From contig CALGOL010000288.1 of the NCBI GenBank assembly GCA_937960755.1, positions 1-10,000 on the forward strand: DNA of 10,000 nucleotides, given 5' to 3'. This document shows, piece by piece, positions 1 to 7,142 of this stretch (within the stretch, counting starts at the first letter, position 1; every line of letters begins with the position of its first letter). Both the position numbers and the translations under genes were made by a program. Source of the DNA: an uncultured Azospirillum sp. GTDB lineage: Bacteria > Pseudomonadota > Alphaproteobacteria > Azospirillales > Azospirillaceae. Below the pieces are notes generated by a model. That model did no database searches, was not told where the DNA came from, and saw only the letters and a list, made by a program, of their open reading frames with translations.

Positions 1-1981
1 GGCGAGCGCGGTGCCGATCCATTCGCACAGAATGCGAAAATTCTCCAAACCGTTGCCCCGTCCCGCTCAAGGTTCCGCCCGACGCCACCGTGACCGCGCT
101 GTTGTTGAGCGAGCCATCGACCCGCAAGGTTCCCGCCGTCACCGTCGTCGCGCCCGACAGCGTGTTGACCCCGGTCAGGGTCAAGGTTCCGGCGCCCTGC
201 TTAGTGAGCGCGCCCTTGCCGCTCAAGACGTCGCCGAAGGTCACGTCGTCGGCGCGGTCATAGAGCACGTCCGCCGACAATCCGGGCGTCAAGGCCACCG
301 AGTACCACGACACCCCTTCATAGGCGTAGCCGCCGACGGTGAAGCCCTCGGTCAGCGACGGCGTGTAGAAATGCTCGCCCAACCCCGCCGAATAAAAGCG
401 GTAGATCGGCGCGGTCCCCTCGATCTTCTCCCCCACCGCGGTGAAGACGACGCCTTGGTCGACGTAGCCGCTGCCGGCTTGGCGCAGCCGTTCGATTTCC
501 GCCGCGTCGGCGGTGTAGAGGTGGTCTTTCGCGGTTTCCGAATAGAACTGCCGGACGCTCACCAGATTTTGCGCGTTCTGCTCCACCGAGAACGGCACGC
601 CCTGTTCAACATAGCCTTGGGCGATCAGCGACGCCGCCTGTTTGCTGCTGGCGGTGTAAACCGTGTCGTACTGGCTGGGGTGGCGCAGGCGGAACACCAC
701 CGGCAGGCCATCCGCCGAATCATACGCGGCGACGCTTTGCGCGGCGTAGCTGGCGAAGGCGGCGTCGTCCAGCGCCACGTCGATGGCGAAGGTTTGCGGC
801 TTGGCGGCGGCGGTGTAGTTGTAGGCGGCGGACGGGGTGCGGCCCGGCCCGCCCGGCGTGTAGAGGTCGGAATAGCCGGCTTCGGCAGAGGTCGGAATAG
901 CCACCGTGGTCAGCCGGCGGATCGCCGCCTCGTCGCCGGTCAGGATGATGTCGACATAGTTGTCGTGGTCTTCTTGATAATAAGCGGTCTGGTAGGTCAC
1001 CGACGTCCCATCGGCGACCTTGCCCAGTTCCGCCAGGCCGACCACCTTGACCGAACCGACGCCGGGTCCAAGGTCGTAGGTCTGGCCGTCGCGCGTGATC
1101 TCGACGACGCGGCCTTGGGAGTCCACCGCTTGCAGCTTGAAATAACGGGCGTATTCGGTGGGCATGATCGGGCTGACGCCGTCCGGCGAAAAGCCGCCCC
1201 AGGTGTAAAGCCGCAGCCGATAGGCCGCCTGCGTCCCATAAAGCGAGGCGCCGTCGTTCGGACTATTGCCGCTGAAACTGGGCGGCGCGAAATCGCCGGC
1301 GGTGGTGAAGCGGGTCAGCCGCGCCCCCACCAGACCAGGACCGGCGACGTAGGGATTAACCCCGGCCTTGGACATCCCCACCGCGGAATAAAGCTGGCCG
1401 CCCGGCCCCACCAGTTGCAAGGGCGTGTCGTCGTTGACGATCTCCACCGACACCGGATAGACGGCGCCCGGCGTTCCCGGCAGCAAGCGATTGCCGAATT
1501 CCCCCAGCATCACCACGACGTGACGTTCGTTGTAGTCGTAGTTGGGGTTGAGCGCGGCGGCCTTGGGCGTCACCACCTCGCCGGTGTTGAGCCGCACCGC
1601 AAAATCAGTGGGCGACACCGTGCTGGGCAGCATCGGCCAACTGAATTCAATGGGAAAGGCGTCGGCGAAAGTCACCGCCGCGCCGAAGCCGCCGGCCATC
1701 AGGCCGATGGGCGAACCGCCCGAGGTCAAATTGCGCAACGGCGGAGTCGGCGTCAGCCGGGCGAAATCGCCGTTGACCCCGGCGCCAAACGCCAGCGCGC
1801 GGCCTAAATCAGCGGCGGAGGAAACGCCGGGCAAGCCCATGATCCCTTCAAACCCCCAATTGGCGGCGAGGATCTGCGGCTTCGTCGTCCAAATATCGGC
1901 GTTCAACACCACATCGCGGTGCAATTCAATATAGGCGGGAAATTGGGTCGGAGAAAAATCCACAACCGGCGTAAAATCCAT
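1..1981 (-). CDS. Large repeat protein, DUF5648-like plus autotransporter-type repeat (3' end beyond window)
   Basis: The minus-strand frame is open from an ATG at 1981 to the left edge, about 660 codons, so the C-terminus is missing. An in-frame TAA lies just upstream of the ATG, and GAGGAAA abuts it as a ribosome site. Residues 1-428 match no family I recognise. Three similar units follow at about 429-465, 476-515 and 526-562, each with an aromatic start (VFRLR, VRQFY, IYRFY), an H/Y-x-YT motif and a GY...GV.F/W ending, as in DUF5648. Residues 581-642 form an autotransporter-associated (PATR-type) repeat with GAGTLTLTG and TVTAGTLRV. No N-terminal signal peptide is visible. Together with the surface-type repeats this could fit a type I secretion substrate whose export signal lies beyond the edge, but that is inference. 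After residue 642 the frame leaves the repeat pattern (see findings). The role is probably surface or extracellular; the function is unknown. Confidence 0.8.
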   Translation of the reverse strand, partial: MDFTPVVDFSPTQFPAYIELHRDVVLNADIWTTKPQILAANWGFEGIMGLPGVSSAADLGRALAFGAGVNGDFARLTPTPPLRNLTSGGSPIGLMAGGFGAAVTFADAFPIEFSWPMLPSTVSPTDFAVRLNTGEVVTPKAAALNPNYDYNERHVVVMLGEFGNRLLPGTPGAVYPVSVEIVNDDTPLQLVGPGGQLYSAVGMSKAGVNPYVAGPGLVGARLTRFTTAGDFAPPSFSGNSPNDGASLYGTQAAYRLRLYTWGGFSPDGVSPIMPTEYARYFKLQAVDSQGRVVEITRDGQTYDLGPGVGSVKVVGLAELGKVADGTSVTYQTAYYQEDHDNYVDIILTGDEAAIRRLTTVAIPTSAEAGYSDLYTPGGPGRTPSAAYNYTAAAKPQTFAIDVALDDAAFASYAAQSVAAYDSADGLPVVFRLRHPSQYDTVYTASSKQAASLIAQGYVEQGVPFSVEQNAQNLVSVRQFYSETAKDHLYTADAAEIERLRQAGSGYVDQGVVFTAVGEKIEGTAPIYRFYSAGLGEHFYTPSLTEGFTVGGYAYEGVSWYSVALTPGLSADVLYDRADDVTFGDVLSGKGALTKQGAGTLTLTGVNTLSGATTVTAGTLRVDGSLNNSAVTVASGGTLSGTGQRFGEFSHSVRMDRHRAR

Positions 1982-2304
1982 TTTCCTCGCCTTTTCGTTA
2001 AATAACTGCCCGAGAATCTTCCAGACAGTATCGATAGATTATCAGGTATTTTCGTCATGCCCGCGAAGGCGGGCATCCACCTGCTCCGAAACTTGGTCGA
2101 AAAGGTGGATTCCCGCCTACGCGGGAATGACGAACGCCAAGTATGCGCCTCAGTCCGAATGCGACTGCCCATCAGCCGGCAATATACTTTCTGGACAGAA
2201 GCTAAACCTTACGCAGGCTTGTCTTTTTCCTGAGCGCACGTTGACCCGCACCGCATGACGATGTCTGCGGCTTAGACTGATCCTCGTCAATCACATGATC
2301 TTCA
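1982..2304. other. Intergenic region between two minus-strand genes
   Basis: This spacer separates the stop of the EpmC-like gene from the start of the repeat-protein gene, both on the minus strand. It holds the nested inverted repeat at 2051-2134 and an 8-base palindrome, TATCGATA, at 2029-2036, about 50 bases ahead of the repeat-protein start. That position would suit an operator or part of a promoter, but I see no convincing -35/-10 pair. Bases 2135-2304 show no gene and no T-tract terminator. Short frames here lack coding character. Confidence 0.6.
2051..2134. repeat. Nested inverted repeat (dispersed REP-like intergenic element)
   Basis: Two 31-base arms at 2051-2081 and 2104-2134 are reverse complements with three mismatches and a 22-base spacer. 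Each arm is itself a palindrome: ATGCCCGC-GAAG-GCGGGCAT in the left arm and TTCCCGC-CTAC-GCGGGAA in the right. The element could therefore fold as one long hairpin or as two short ones. The core wording (cgtcatgcccgcgaaggcgg, and its mirror form with ggattcccgcc) is a familiar type of dispersed intergenic repeat in Proteobacteria. No T run follows on either strand, so intrinsic termination is not evident, although RNA stabilisation or attenuation between the flanking genes is possible. Confidence 0.85.
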
Positions 2305-2970
2305 TTAGACGCTGGCGCCCGACTTGCACTGGGCCTTTTCGGCGGCGAAGGCGTCGGCGAAAGCGCGCGCCGTCGCCGGTCGTCCATCCACGTCGATCAA
2401 CCCCGCCGCCAGCAACCGGTCGATATGGTCAGCGAACCAGTGGGCGGTCGCCGGCCGCTCCCAGCCTTCCATCCAGTTTTGCTCAAGAAAGGCCAGAATG
2501 GCCGGGTGGCCCAACTCCGCCTCCCATAGAATGCCAAGCAGCGAAGTCAGCCGCTCCTCGTCCATGCATTCTTCAAAGCTCAGGCGCTTGTGGGCGCGCG
2601 CCTCTTTACGCCGCGTCGTCTCCGGCCCCGGCCCCAGGCCGAAATCAATCAGCGGCCGACGCTCCGGCGCCGCCAACAGCCAATGGGCCAATTCATGCAC
2701 GATGACGGTGGCTTCGACCTCGGTGCGAATCACCTCGCCATCCCACATGAACGACGCCGAGGGCGGTTCGTCCAGGGTCGCCACGCCGTGGGCGTGCGTC
2801 AGCGCCACGCCTTCCGCCCGCTGCCGGGGCGTATCGACGCCGCCCGTCACCGGCCAAGTGGCGGCTATGCGGCGAAACGCCGCATGTGCTGCTGCGCGAT
2901 CTTGCAGGTTCGCGGCGAAGACCGTCAGCGCCGACGCCATGTCGGTTTCAGCGATGGGGGTGAGGATCAT
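2305..2970 (-). CDS. Putative EpmC-like metalloprotein (EF-P hydroxylase family resemblance)
   Basis: This is a 221-residue soluble protein with no signal peptide. Residues 92-96 are HELAH, directly followed by W, then a PERR-x-LIDFGLG stretch at 102-112. This resembles the HEIAHW...RR...DFGYWY segment of EpmC (YfcM), the iron-dependent enzyme that hydroxylates modified lysine on elongation factor P. An acidic patch, FEECMDEER at 132-140, could supply a further metal ligand, as the E-rich segment does in EpmC. The rest of the protein is poorly matched, so the family call is tentative; a generic HExxH zinc protease is the main alternative. The ATG at 2970 is the furthest upstream possible start, because an in-frame TGA lies two codons before it. 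The ribosome site is weak (AAAGG 12 bases away). No efp, epmA or epmB is nearby. The gene is divergent from the GtrB-like gene. Confidence 0.6.
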   Translation of the reverse strand: MILTPIAETDMASALTVFAANLQDRAAAHAAFRRIAATWPVTGGVDTPRQRAEGVALTHAHGVATLDEPPSASFMWDGEVIRTEVEATVIVHELAHWLLAAPERRPLIDFGLGPGPETTRRKEARAHKRLSFEECMDEERLTSLLGILWEAELGHPAILAFLEQNWMEGWERPATAHWFADHIDRLLAAGLIDVDGRPATARAFADAFAAEKAQCKSGASV

Positions 2971-3209
2971 GATTCAACTGGGCCTTTAGGATGAGACGAT
3001 GGCGGCGCCCCCGCCAGCCGGCGGTTTTTGCCCCGCCCGTTCGCGGCGCGCAAGGGGGCGCTTGGTCGCGCGCCCATCATTTCGCCATGTTCGCGGGGGA
3101 AAAAGATGCCGGTTTCCCCGACGCCGGCCGCCATGGTATTAGATCGCTCCGCAATCTAAGCAACCTGTCGCCGGGCGCCCCCTTCGCCCTATCGGAGATC
3201 GCAACGCCC
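2971..3209. promoter_or_regulatory. Divergent intergenic spacer, likely promoters for both flanking genes
   Basis: The 239 bases separate the minus-strand EpmC-like gene from the plus-strand glycosyltransferase gene. The spacer is open in the glycosyltransferase frame from 2991, but the translation is Arg/Pro-rich and unlike the family, so I treat it as untranslated. A 6-base inverted repeat, TTAGAT at 3139-3144 and ATCTAA at 3154-3159 with a 9-base gap, sits about 50 bases before the glycosyltransferase start and is AT-rich compared with its surroundings. It could be an operator, but this is inference. No clear -35/-10 pair is visible. Confidence 0.4.
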
Positions 3210-4220
3210 ATGTCCGCCGCCGTTACGGACGTTGCCGAGATGCCCGCGCCGCCCCCGCGTCCGCTGCTTTCCATCGTCATTCCGTTCTACAATGAAGGCG
3301 CCAACATCGACGCGCTGTTCGCCCGGCTGACCCCGGCGCTGAACGCCGTCGGCATGGCGTGGGAAGTGGTCTGCGTCAACGACGGCAGCCGTGACGACAC
3401 GCTGGATCGGCTGCTGGCGGTCCACGCCCGCGACCCTCGGGTCAAGGTGGTCGACCTGTCGCGCAATTTCGGCAAGGAATTGGCGCTGACCGCCGGCCTG
3501 GCCCACGCCGCGGGCGACGCGGTGGCGCCGATGGACGCCGACTTGCAGCACCCGCCGGAACTGATCCCCGCCATGCTGGACAAGTGGCGCGAAGGCTATG
3601 ACGTGGTGATGGCGGTGCGTCACGCCCGCGTCGGCCAGAGCGCCGCCTATCGCTTCTTCGCCCGCGCCTTCTATTGGGTGTTCGATCACCTGTCGGAAGT
3701 GCGTTTGCCGCGGGAAGTCGGCGATTTCCGCCTGATGGATCGCCGGGTGGTGGACGTGATTAACCGCATGCCGGAGCGCACGCGGTTCATGAAAGGGATT
3801 TTCGCCTGGGTCGGCTTCCGCCAGACCAGCTTGACCTATGAACAGGGCGAGCGGGCCGGCGGCGACACCAAATGGGGCTTTTTCAAGCTGTTGCGGCTGT
3901 CGCTGGACGGCTTGACCGCCTTTTCCACCTTCCCTTTGCGGGTTTGGGGGGCGGTGGGCTTGGCGGTGTCGGGCTTCGCCTTCGTCTATATCGTCGTGCG
4001 CCTGTTGCGCACGCTGTTTTGGGGCGTCGATGTGCCGGGTTACGAATCGCTGCTGGTCAGCGTGCTGTTCCTCGGCGGCATCCAGCTTATCACCTTGGGC
4101 ATCATCGGCGACTATCTCGGTCGCGTCTTCAATGAAGTAAAAGGCCGGCCGCTTTACATCGTGCGCGAAGCGCGCGGCGTCGAGCAGACCCCGGCCGCAG
4201 AACGCCGGCGGGGAGCCTGA
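3210..4220 (+). CDS. GtrB-like polyprenyl-phosphate glycosyltransferase (GT2)
   Basis: This 336-residue enzyme has the layout of bactoprenol-phosphate sugar transferases (GtrB, ArnC and dolichyl-phosphate mannose synthase relatives). Such enzymes move a sugar from a nucleotide donor to undecaprenyl phosphate on the inner face of the membrane. A GT-A domain opens with SIVIPFYNE (21-29) and VNDGSRDDT, carries the metal-binding DADLQ (109-113) and later DFRLMDRR. Two membrane spans follow at about 246-268 and 280-303, then a short basic tail. The ATG at 3210 is chosen because the family homology begins just after it; GGAG lies about 11 bases upstream. The upstream in-frame extension to 2991 has no family resemblance. 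The next gene starts 7 bases downstream, so the pair is probably one operon. The sugar cannot be read from the sequence. Confidence 0.9.
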   Translation: MSAAVTDVAEMPAPPPRPLLSIVIPFYNEGANIDALFARLTPALNAVGMAWEVVCVNDGSRDDTLDRLLAVHARDPRVKVVDLSRNFGKELALTAGLAHAAGDAVAPMDADLQHPPELIPAMLDKWREGYDVVMAVRHARVGQSAAYRFFARAFYWVFDHLSEVRLPREVGDFRLMDRRVVDVINRMPERTRFMKGIFAWVGFRQTSLTYEQGERAGGDTKWGFFKLLRLSLDGLTAFSTFPLRVWGAVGLAVSGFAFVYIVVRLLRTLFWGVDVPGYESLLVSVLFLGGIQLITLGIIGDYLGRVFNEVKGRPLYIVREARGVEQTPAAERRRGA

Positions 4221-4227
4221 AGCGCCA

Positions 4228-5679
4228 ATGACCACGACGTCTCGTCTTGTCCAGTTATGGAACGCTTGGTGGATTTTCCCGGCGGCGTTTTTGATCGTCG
4301 CGGCGCCGGCGCTGTGGAACGGCTTCCCGCTGTTGTATTGGGACAGCCTCGACTACATCGTCATGCCGTTTTCCCACGTCATCCCGCCGTTCCGCACCGC
4401 GTCTTACAGCCTGATGATGCTGCCCGGCGTGATGACCGGCACGCTGTGGGCGCCGGTGGCGCTGCAATGCGCGCTGACGGTTTTCGTGCTGTATGAGGCG
4501 CTAAACGCCTTTTCCCCCGTCCCCGCCCGCCGCGCGCTGGTCCCCGCCGCCGCTTTGCTGGCGGTGTTCACAGCGCTGCCCTGGACCGCCAGCCAATTGC
4601 TGGCCGACGCCTTCACCGCGCTGGTCGCCTTGTCGGCGGCGGTGTTGGCCTTTGGTCCTGCCTTGCCGCGCGCGCGCAAATTCGGGCTGATCGGCGTTAT
4701 CGGCGTAGGCGTCGCCGTCCACACCTCCCACCTCGCTTTGGTCGCCGGGCTGGTGCTGGCGCTGTCGGGCGTCGTCGTCGCCGGCCGCTGGTTCGCCGCC
4801 CTGCGCCCCTTGCGCCCCAAAGTCGGGACCACCGCCGCCGGCCTGCTGCTGGGGGTCGCCCTGGCGGGCTCGGCCAACTGGGCGGTTTCCGGCCATTTCC
4901 ATTTAGCGCAAAGCAACGCTTTGTTGATGTTCGCCCGCACCCTGCAAGACGGCGTCGGCCATCGCTATCTGGCGGAGGTCTGCCCGCAGCGCCCCAAGCT
5001 GAACGGCTTGCCGTTGCGGCTGTGCGCGGTGCGCGACCGCCTGCCCCATTCCGCCAATTCCTTCTTGTGGGCGCCGGGGCCGTTTTACGAGCTGGGCGGC
5101 TGGGCTGAACCGCGGATGAAGGAGGAAGCCGCCTTTGTCGTGCAGGACAGCCTGAAGCGCTATCCGTTGCAGCATCTGCGCGCCGCGGCCGCGCTGACGT
5201 GGGAACAGCTGTGGATGATTAAATCGGGCGACGGCCTGATCGGCCTCGACACCATCCACAAAGGCGAGCGCACCACGGTCAAGAGCATGTTCATGCCGCG
5301 CGCCATCGCCGATTATTACCCTGGCGACCTGCCGGCTTATTGGGCCAGCGAGCAGCGCTATGGCATTGATATGAAGGAATTGAACGCGCTGCATGTCGCA
5401 GTCGGCGTGCTCGCCACGCTAGGCTTGGCGGCGTGCGGCGTCGCCGCCTGGCGGACGGGCGACCACCGGCAGTTCGGACTTGTTCTGGTGGTCGGGCTGG
5501 CGGTGCTGGGCAACGCCTTCATCTGCGGCGCGCTGTCCAACCCCAACGACCGTTATCAGGCGCGCATCGTCTGGCCGGCGGTGTTGGCCTGCGGCCTTGT
5601 CGCCGCCCGTCAATTGCGCCTGAGCGACGAAGTCCAGGCCCCAGCGGGCGCCGTCGTCGCCGCCACGGCGGAAACCTGA
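4228..5679 (+). CDS. Multi-pass membrane protein, probable GT-C type glycosyltransferase
   Basis: This 483-residue protein has about nine hydrophobic spans (near 14-30, 72-90, 104-120, 126-145, 153-180, 202-220, 388-405, 416-434 and 445-462). A large hydrophilic loop at about 222-387 contains two cysteines, C252 and C266, that could pair. The first presumed periplasmic loop has acidic residues in YWDSLDY (37-43), where GT-C enzymes carry catalytic or metal-binding acids. Near the C-terminus is SNPNDRYQARIVW (437-449). GT-C proteins transfer sugars from polyprenyl-phosphate donors at the periplasmic face, which fits the GtrB-like enzyme encoded 7 bases upstream. No named family is certain, so the enzyme call rests on topology and neighbourhood. 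GGAG at 4212-4215, inside the preceding gene's 3' end, is the likely ribosome site, suggesting coupled translation. The Ala-rich tail (471-483) is unremarkable. Confidence 0.7.
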   Translation: MTTTSRLVQLWNAWWIFPAAFLIVAAPALWNGFPLLYWDSLDYIVMPFSHVIPPFRTASYSLMMLPGVMTGTLWAPVALQCALTVFVLYEALNAFSPVPARRALVPAAALLAVFTALPWTASQLLADAFTALVALSAAVLAFGPALPRARKFGLIGVIGVGVAVHTSHLALVAGLVLALSGVVVAGRWFAALRPLRPKVGTTAAGLLLGVALAGSANWAVSGHFHLAQSNALLMFARTLQDGVGHRYLAEVCPQRPKLNGLPLRLCAVRDRLPHSANSFLWAPGPFYELGGWAEPRMKEEAAFVVQDSLKRYPLQHLRAAAALTWEQLWMIKSGDGLIGLDTIHKGERTTVKSMFMPRAIADYYPGDLPAYWASEQRYGIDMKELNALHVAVGVLATLGLAACGVAAWRTGDHRQFGLVLVVGLAVLGNAFICGALSNPNDRYQARIVWPAVLACGLVAARQLRLSDEVQAPAGAVVAATAET

Positions 5680-5694
5680 GCCGACTTCTAAGAG

Positions 5695-5711
5695 TTGGCA
5701 CGCGATCTGCA
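5695..5711 (+). promoter_or_regulatory. Sigma-54 (RpoN) promoter-like site
   Basis: TTGGCACG at 5695-5702 and CTGCA at 5707-5711 fit the -24/-12 consensus TGGCACG-N4-TTGCA with one mismatch. The GG and GC dinucleotides are 12 bases apart, as required. Transcription would start near 5722, giving a leader of about 35 bases before the transglycosylase ATG at 5757. Sigma-54 promoters need an enhancer-binding activator. No such site or regulator gene is identified here. Confidence 0.65.
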
Positions 5712-5756
5712 TGGATAGGGGCGACCCGGTGAAATTCGCCGACCAGGAGCCCCGCC

Positions 5757-6758
5757 ATGACCGTCGCCGCCCTCTCCAACACTCTCCAAGCTGCGCAAAA
5801 AGCCTCCCAGAAGGTTGGGAAGGCGTTCGGCGGCGCGCCGGACGAGGTTGAATCGGCGATCCGACAGGCCAGCGCCCGCACCGGGGTCGATTTTACCTAT
5901 CTGATGGAAAAAGCTGCCGTGGAGAGCAGCTATCGCACCGACCTCAAAGCCTCCACCTCGTCGGCCACCGGACTTTACCAGTTCATCGATTCCACCTGGC
6001 TGGCGACGATCAAAAAGCACGGCGCGGAAAACGGTTTGGGCCAGTACGCCAACGCCATCGAAACCCGCTCCGACGGCCGCGCCGTGGTCTCCGACCCCGC
6101 CAAGCGGCAGGAAATTCTTGAACTGCGCAAAGACCCCAAAGTCGCGGCCTTGATGGCGGCGGAATTCTCCCGCGACAACAAGGAATATCTGGAAAAGAAC
6201 ACCGACGGCCCGGTCGGCGCCACCGAGCTTTACCTCGCCCACTTCCTCGGGGCCGGCGGAGCCGCCAAGTTCCTCAACGGCATGCGCGACGCGCCCAACC
6301 GCCAAGCCCGCGAACTGTTTCCCGACGCCGCCGCCTCCAACCGCAACGTCTTCTTCAATAAAACTTCGGGCGAGCCGACGACGTTGAAGCAAATCTACGA
6401 CCGCTTCGCCGGCAAGTTTTCAGAAGACGGCGATGTCGTCTCCTCCCGCGCCGCGGCGCGGCGCATCCAATTCGGCATGCCGGACGGTTTCGAAACCCAA
6501 GTGTCCGATATGCCGAAAAAGGCGCTGCAAGCCAACCCGCTGTCGATCTATCAAGTGCTGGCGCTGAACGCGCTGGAGACGCCGGACGAGGCCAGCCTCA
6601 CCGGCCGCAGCGAGACCGACCGCCGCGCCGACGCCGCCAACGGCAAGGACAAAGGGCGGGTGCGCAGCCAGCCGATCCGCACTGAGCAGAACGGCGACCT
6701 CAATTGGGGATTGGGGCTCGGCCGCAGCGACGGCCAAGCCGCCCGCATCAGCGTTTAA
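5757..6758 (+). CDS. Lytic transglycosylase, SLT domain, no signal peptide
   Basis: The protein has 333 residues. The SLT (goose-lysozyme-like) fold is marked by the catalytic glutamate E56 in AAVESSYR, followed by GLYQF (72-76) and the YLAHFLGAGGAAKFL stretch (159-173). Enzymes of this fold cleave the MurNAc-GlcNAc bond of peptidoglycan to leave 1,6-anhydro ends. The N-terminus (1-30) is amphipathic and Ala/Lys-rich but has no hydrophobic signal core. The enzyme would therefore need a specialised exporter, such as the flagellar type III system used by some peptidoglycan-cutting proteins, or must act in the cytoplasm. Residues 210-333 are polar and low in recognisable motifs. AGGAG at 5745-5749, 7 bases before the ATG, is a strong ribosome site. 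A sigma-54-like promoter lies immediately upstream, which in some bacteria marks flagellar genes. No flagellar gene is in the window, so that link is inference. Confidence 0.85.
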   Translation: MTVAALSNTLQAAQKASQKVGKAFGGAPDEVESAIRQASARTGVDFTYLMEKAAVESSYRTDLKASTSSATGLYQFIDSTWLATIKKHGAENGLGQYANAIETRSDGRAVVSDPAKRQEILELRKDPKVAALMAAEFSRDNKEYLEKNTDGPVGATELYLAHFLGAGGAAKFLNGMRDAPNRQARELFPDAAASNRNVFFNKTSGEPTTLKQIYDRFAGKFSEDGDVVSSRAAARRIQFGMPDGFETQVSDMPKKALQANPLSIYQVLALNALETPDEASLTGRSETDRRADAANGKDKGRVRSQPIRTEQNGDLNWGLGLGRSDGQAARISV

Positions 6759-6774
6759 GGGAGCATTCTTCATC

Positions 6775-7089
6775 ATGGCGTGGCTTATCCTGCTCGCCGC
6801 CGGGCTGTTTGAGATCGGCTGGGCGGTGGGTCTGAAATACACCGAAGGCTTCACCCGGCCGCTGCCCACCGCCTTGACCGTCGCCTCCATGGGGGTCAGC
6901 CTGTGGCTGTTGGCGGTGGCGCTGAAAACCTTGCCGCTAGGCACGGCGTACGCCGTGTGGACCGGCGTCGGCGCGGTGGGAGCCGCCATCCTCGGCATCT
7001 ACTTGTTCGGCGAATCCGCCGATTTGGGCCGTTTGGCCAGCATCGGCCTTATTGTCGCCGGAATCATCGGGTTGAAGCTGGCGTCCTGA
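6775..7089 (+). CDS. gdx: SMR family guanidinium exporter Gdx (SugE)
   Basis: This 104-residue, four-span small multidrug resistance protein is of the SugE/Gdx subtype, which exports guanidinium in exchange for protons as an antiparallel dimer. The essential proton/substrate glutamate is E13 in LFEIGWAVGLKYTEGF. The subtype signature GTAYAVWTGVGAVGAA spans 56-71, and the protein ends in GIIGLKLAS. The closeness to E. coli SugE over its whole length makes the family call firm. The gene begins 16 bases after the transglycosylase stop, with GGGAG at 6759-6763 as a rather distant ribosome site. The two may be co-transcribed although their functions look unrelated. There is no room upstream for a guanidine riboswitch, which often controls this family. 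Confidence 0.93.
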   Translation: MAWLILLAAGLFEIGWAVGLKYTEGFTRPLPTALTVASMGVSLWLLAVALKTLPLGTAYAVWTGVGAVGAAILGIYLFGESADLGRLASIGLIVAGIIGLKLAS

Positions 7090-7142
7090 TCCCCATATGC
7101 GGCGTAATGACAAAAACGCATGCGATAGGGTGGAAGAGGATC

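Noticed and set aside
11..1807. A 598-codon plus-strand open frame over the repeat-protein gene
   Set aside because: Its translation is Arg/His/Gly-rich with no domain, while the minus strand gives a coherent protein with DUF5648-like and autotransporter repeats. The long frame is a GC-bias shadow.
1903..2172. A short minus-strand frame reading FPRRREST and MPAFAGMT
   Set aside because: These peptides are the well-known translation artefacts of the nested palindromic repeat and not a protein.
2324..2989. A plus-strand frame of equal length opposite the EpmC-like gene
   Set aside because: It is Ser/Ala/Arg-rich with no motif, and the minus strand carries HELAHW with family context. A shared codon-phase bias explains the matching length.
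2991..3209. N-terminal extension of the glycosyltransferase to 2991
   Set aside because: It is Arg/Pro-rich without family similarity, and a GGAG site and normal family length support the ATG at 3210.
3189..4235. A 348-codon minus-strand frame over the GtrB-like gene
   Set aside because: The translation is His/Gln/Arg-rich and unlike any family; the plus strand has complete GT2 motifs and membrane spans.
5757..7089. Guanidine riboswitch ahead of gdx
   Set aside because: Only 16 non-coding bases are present, too few for any known guanidine riboswitch class.
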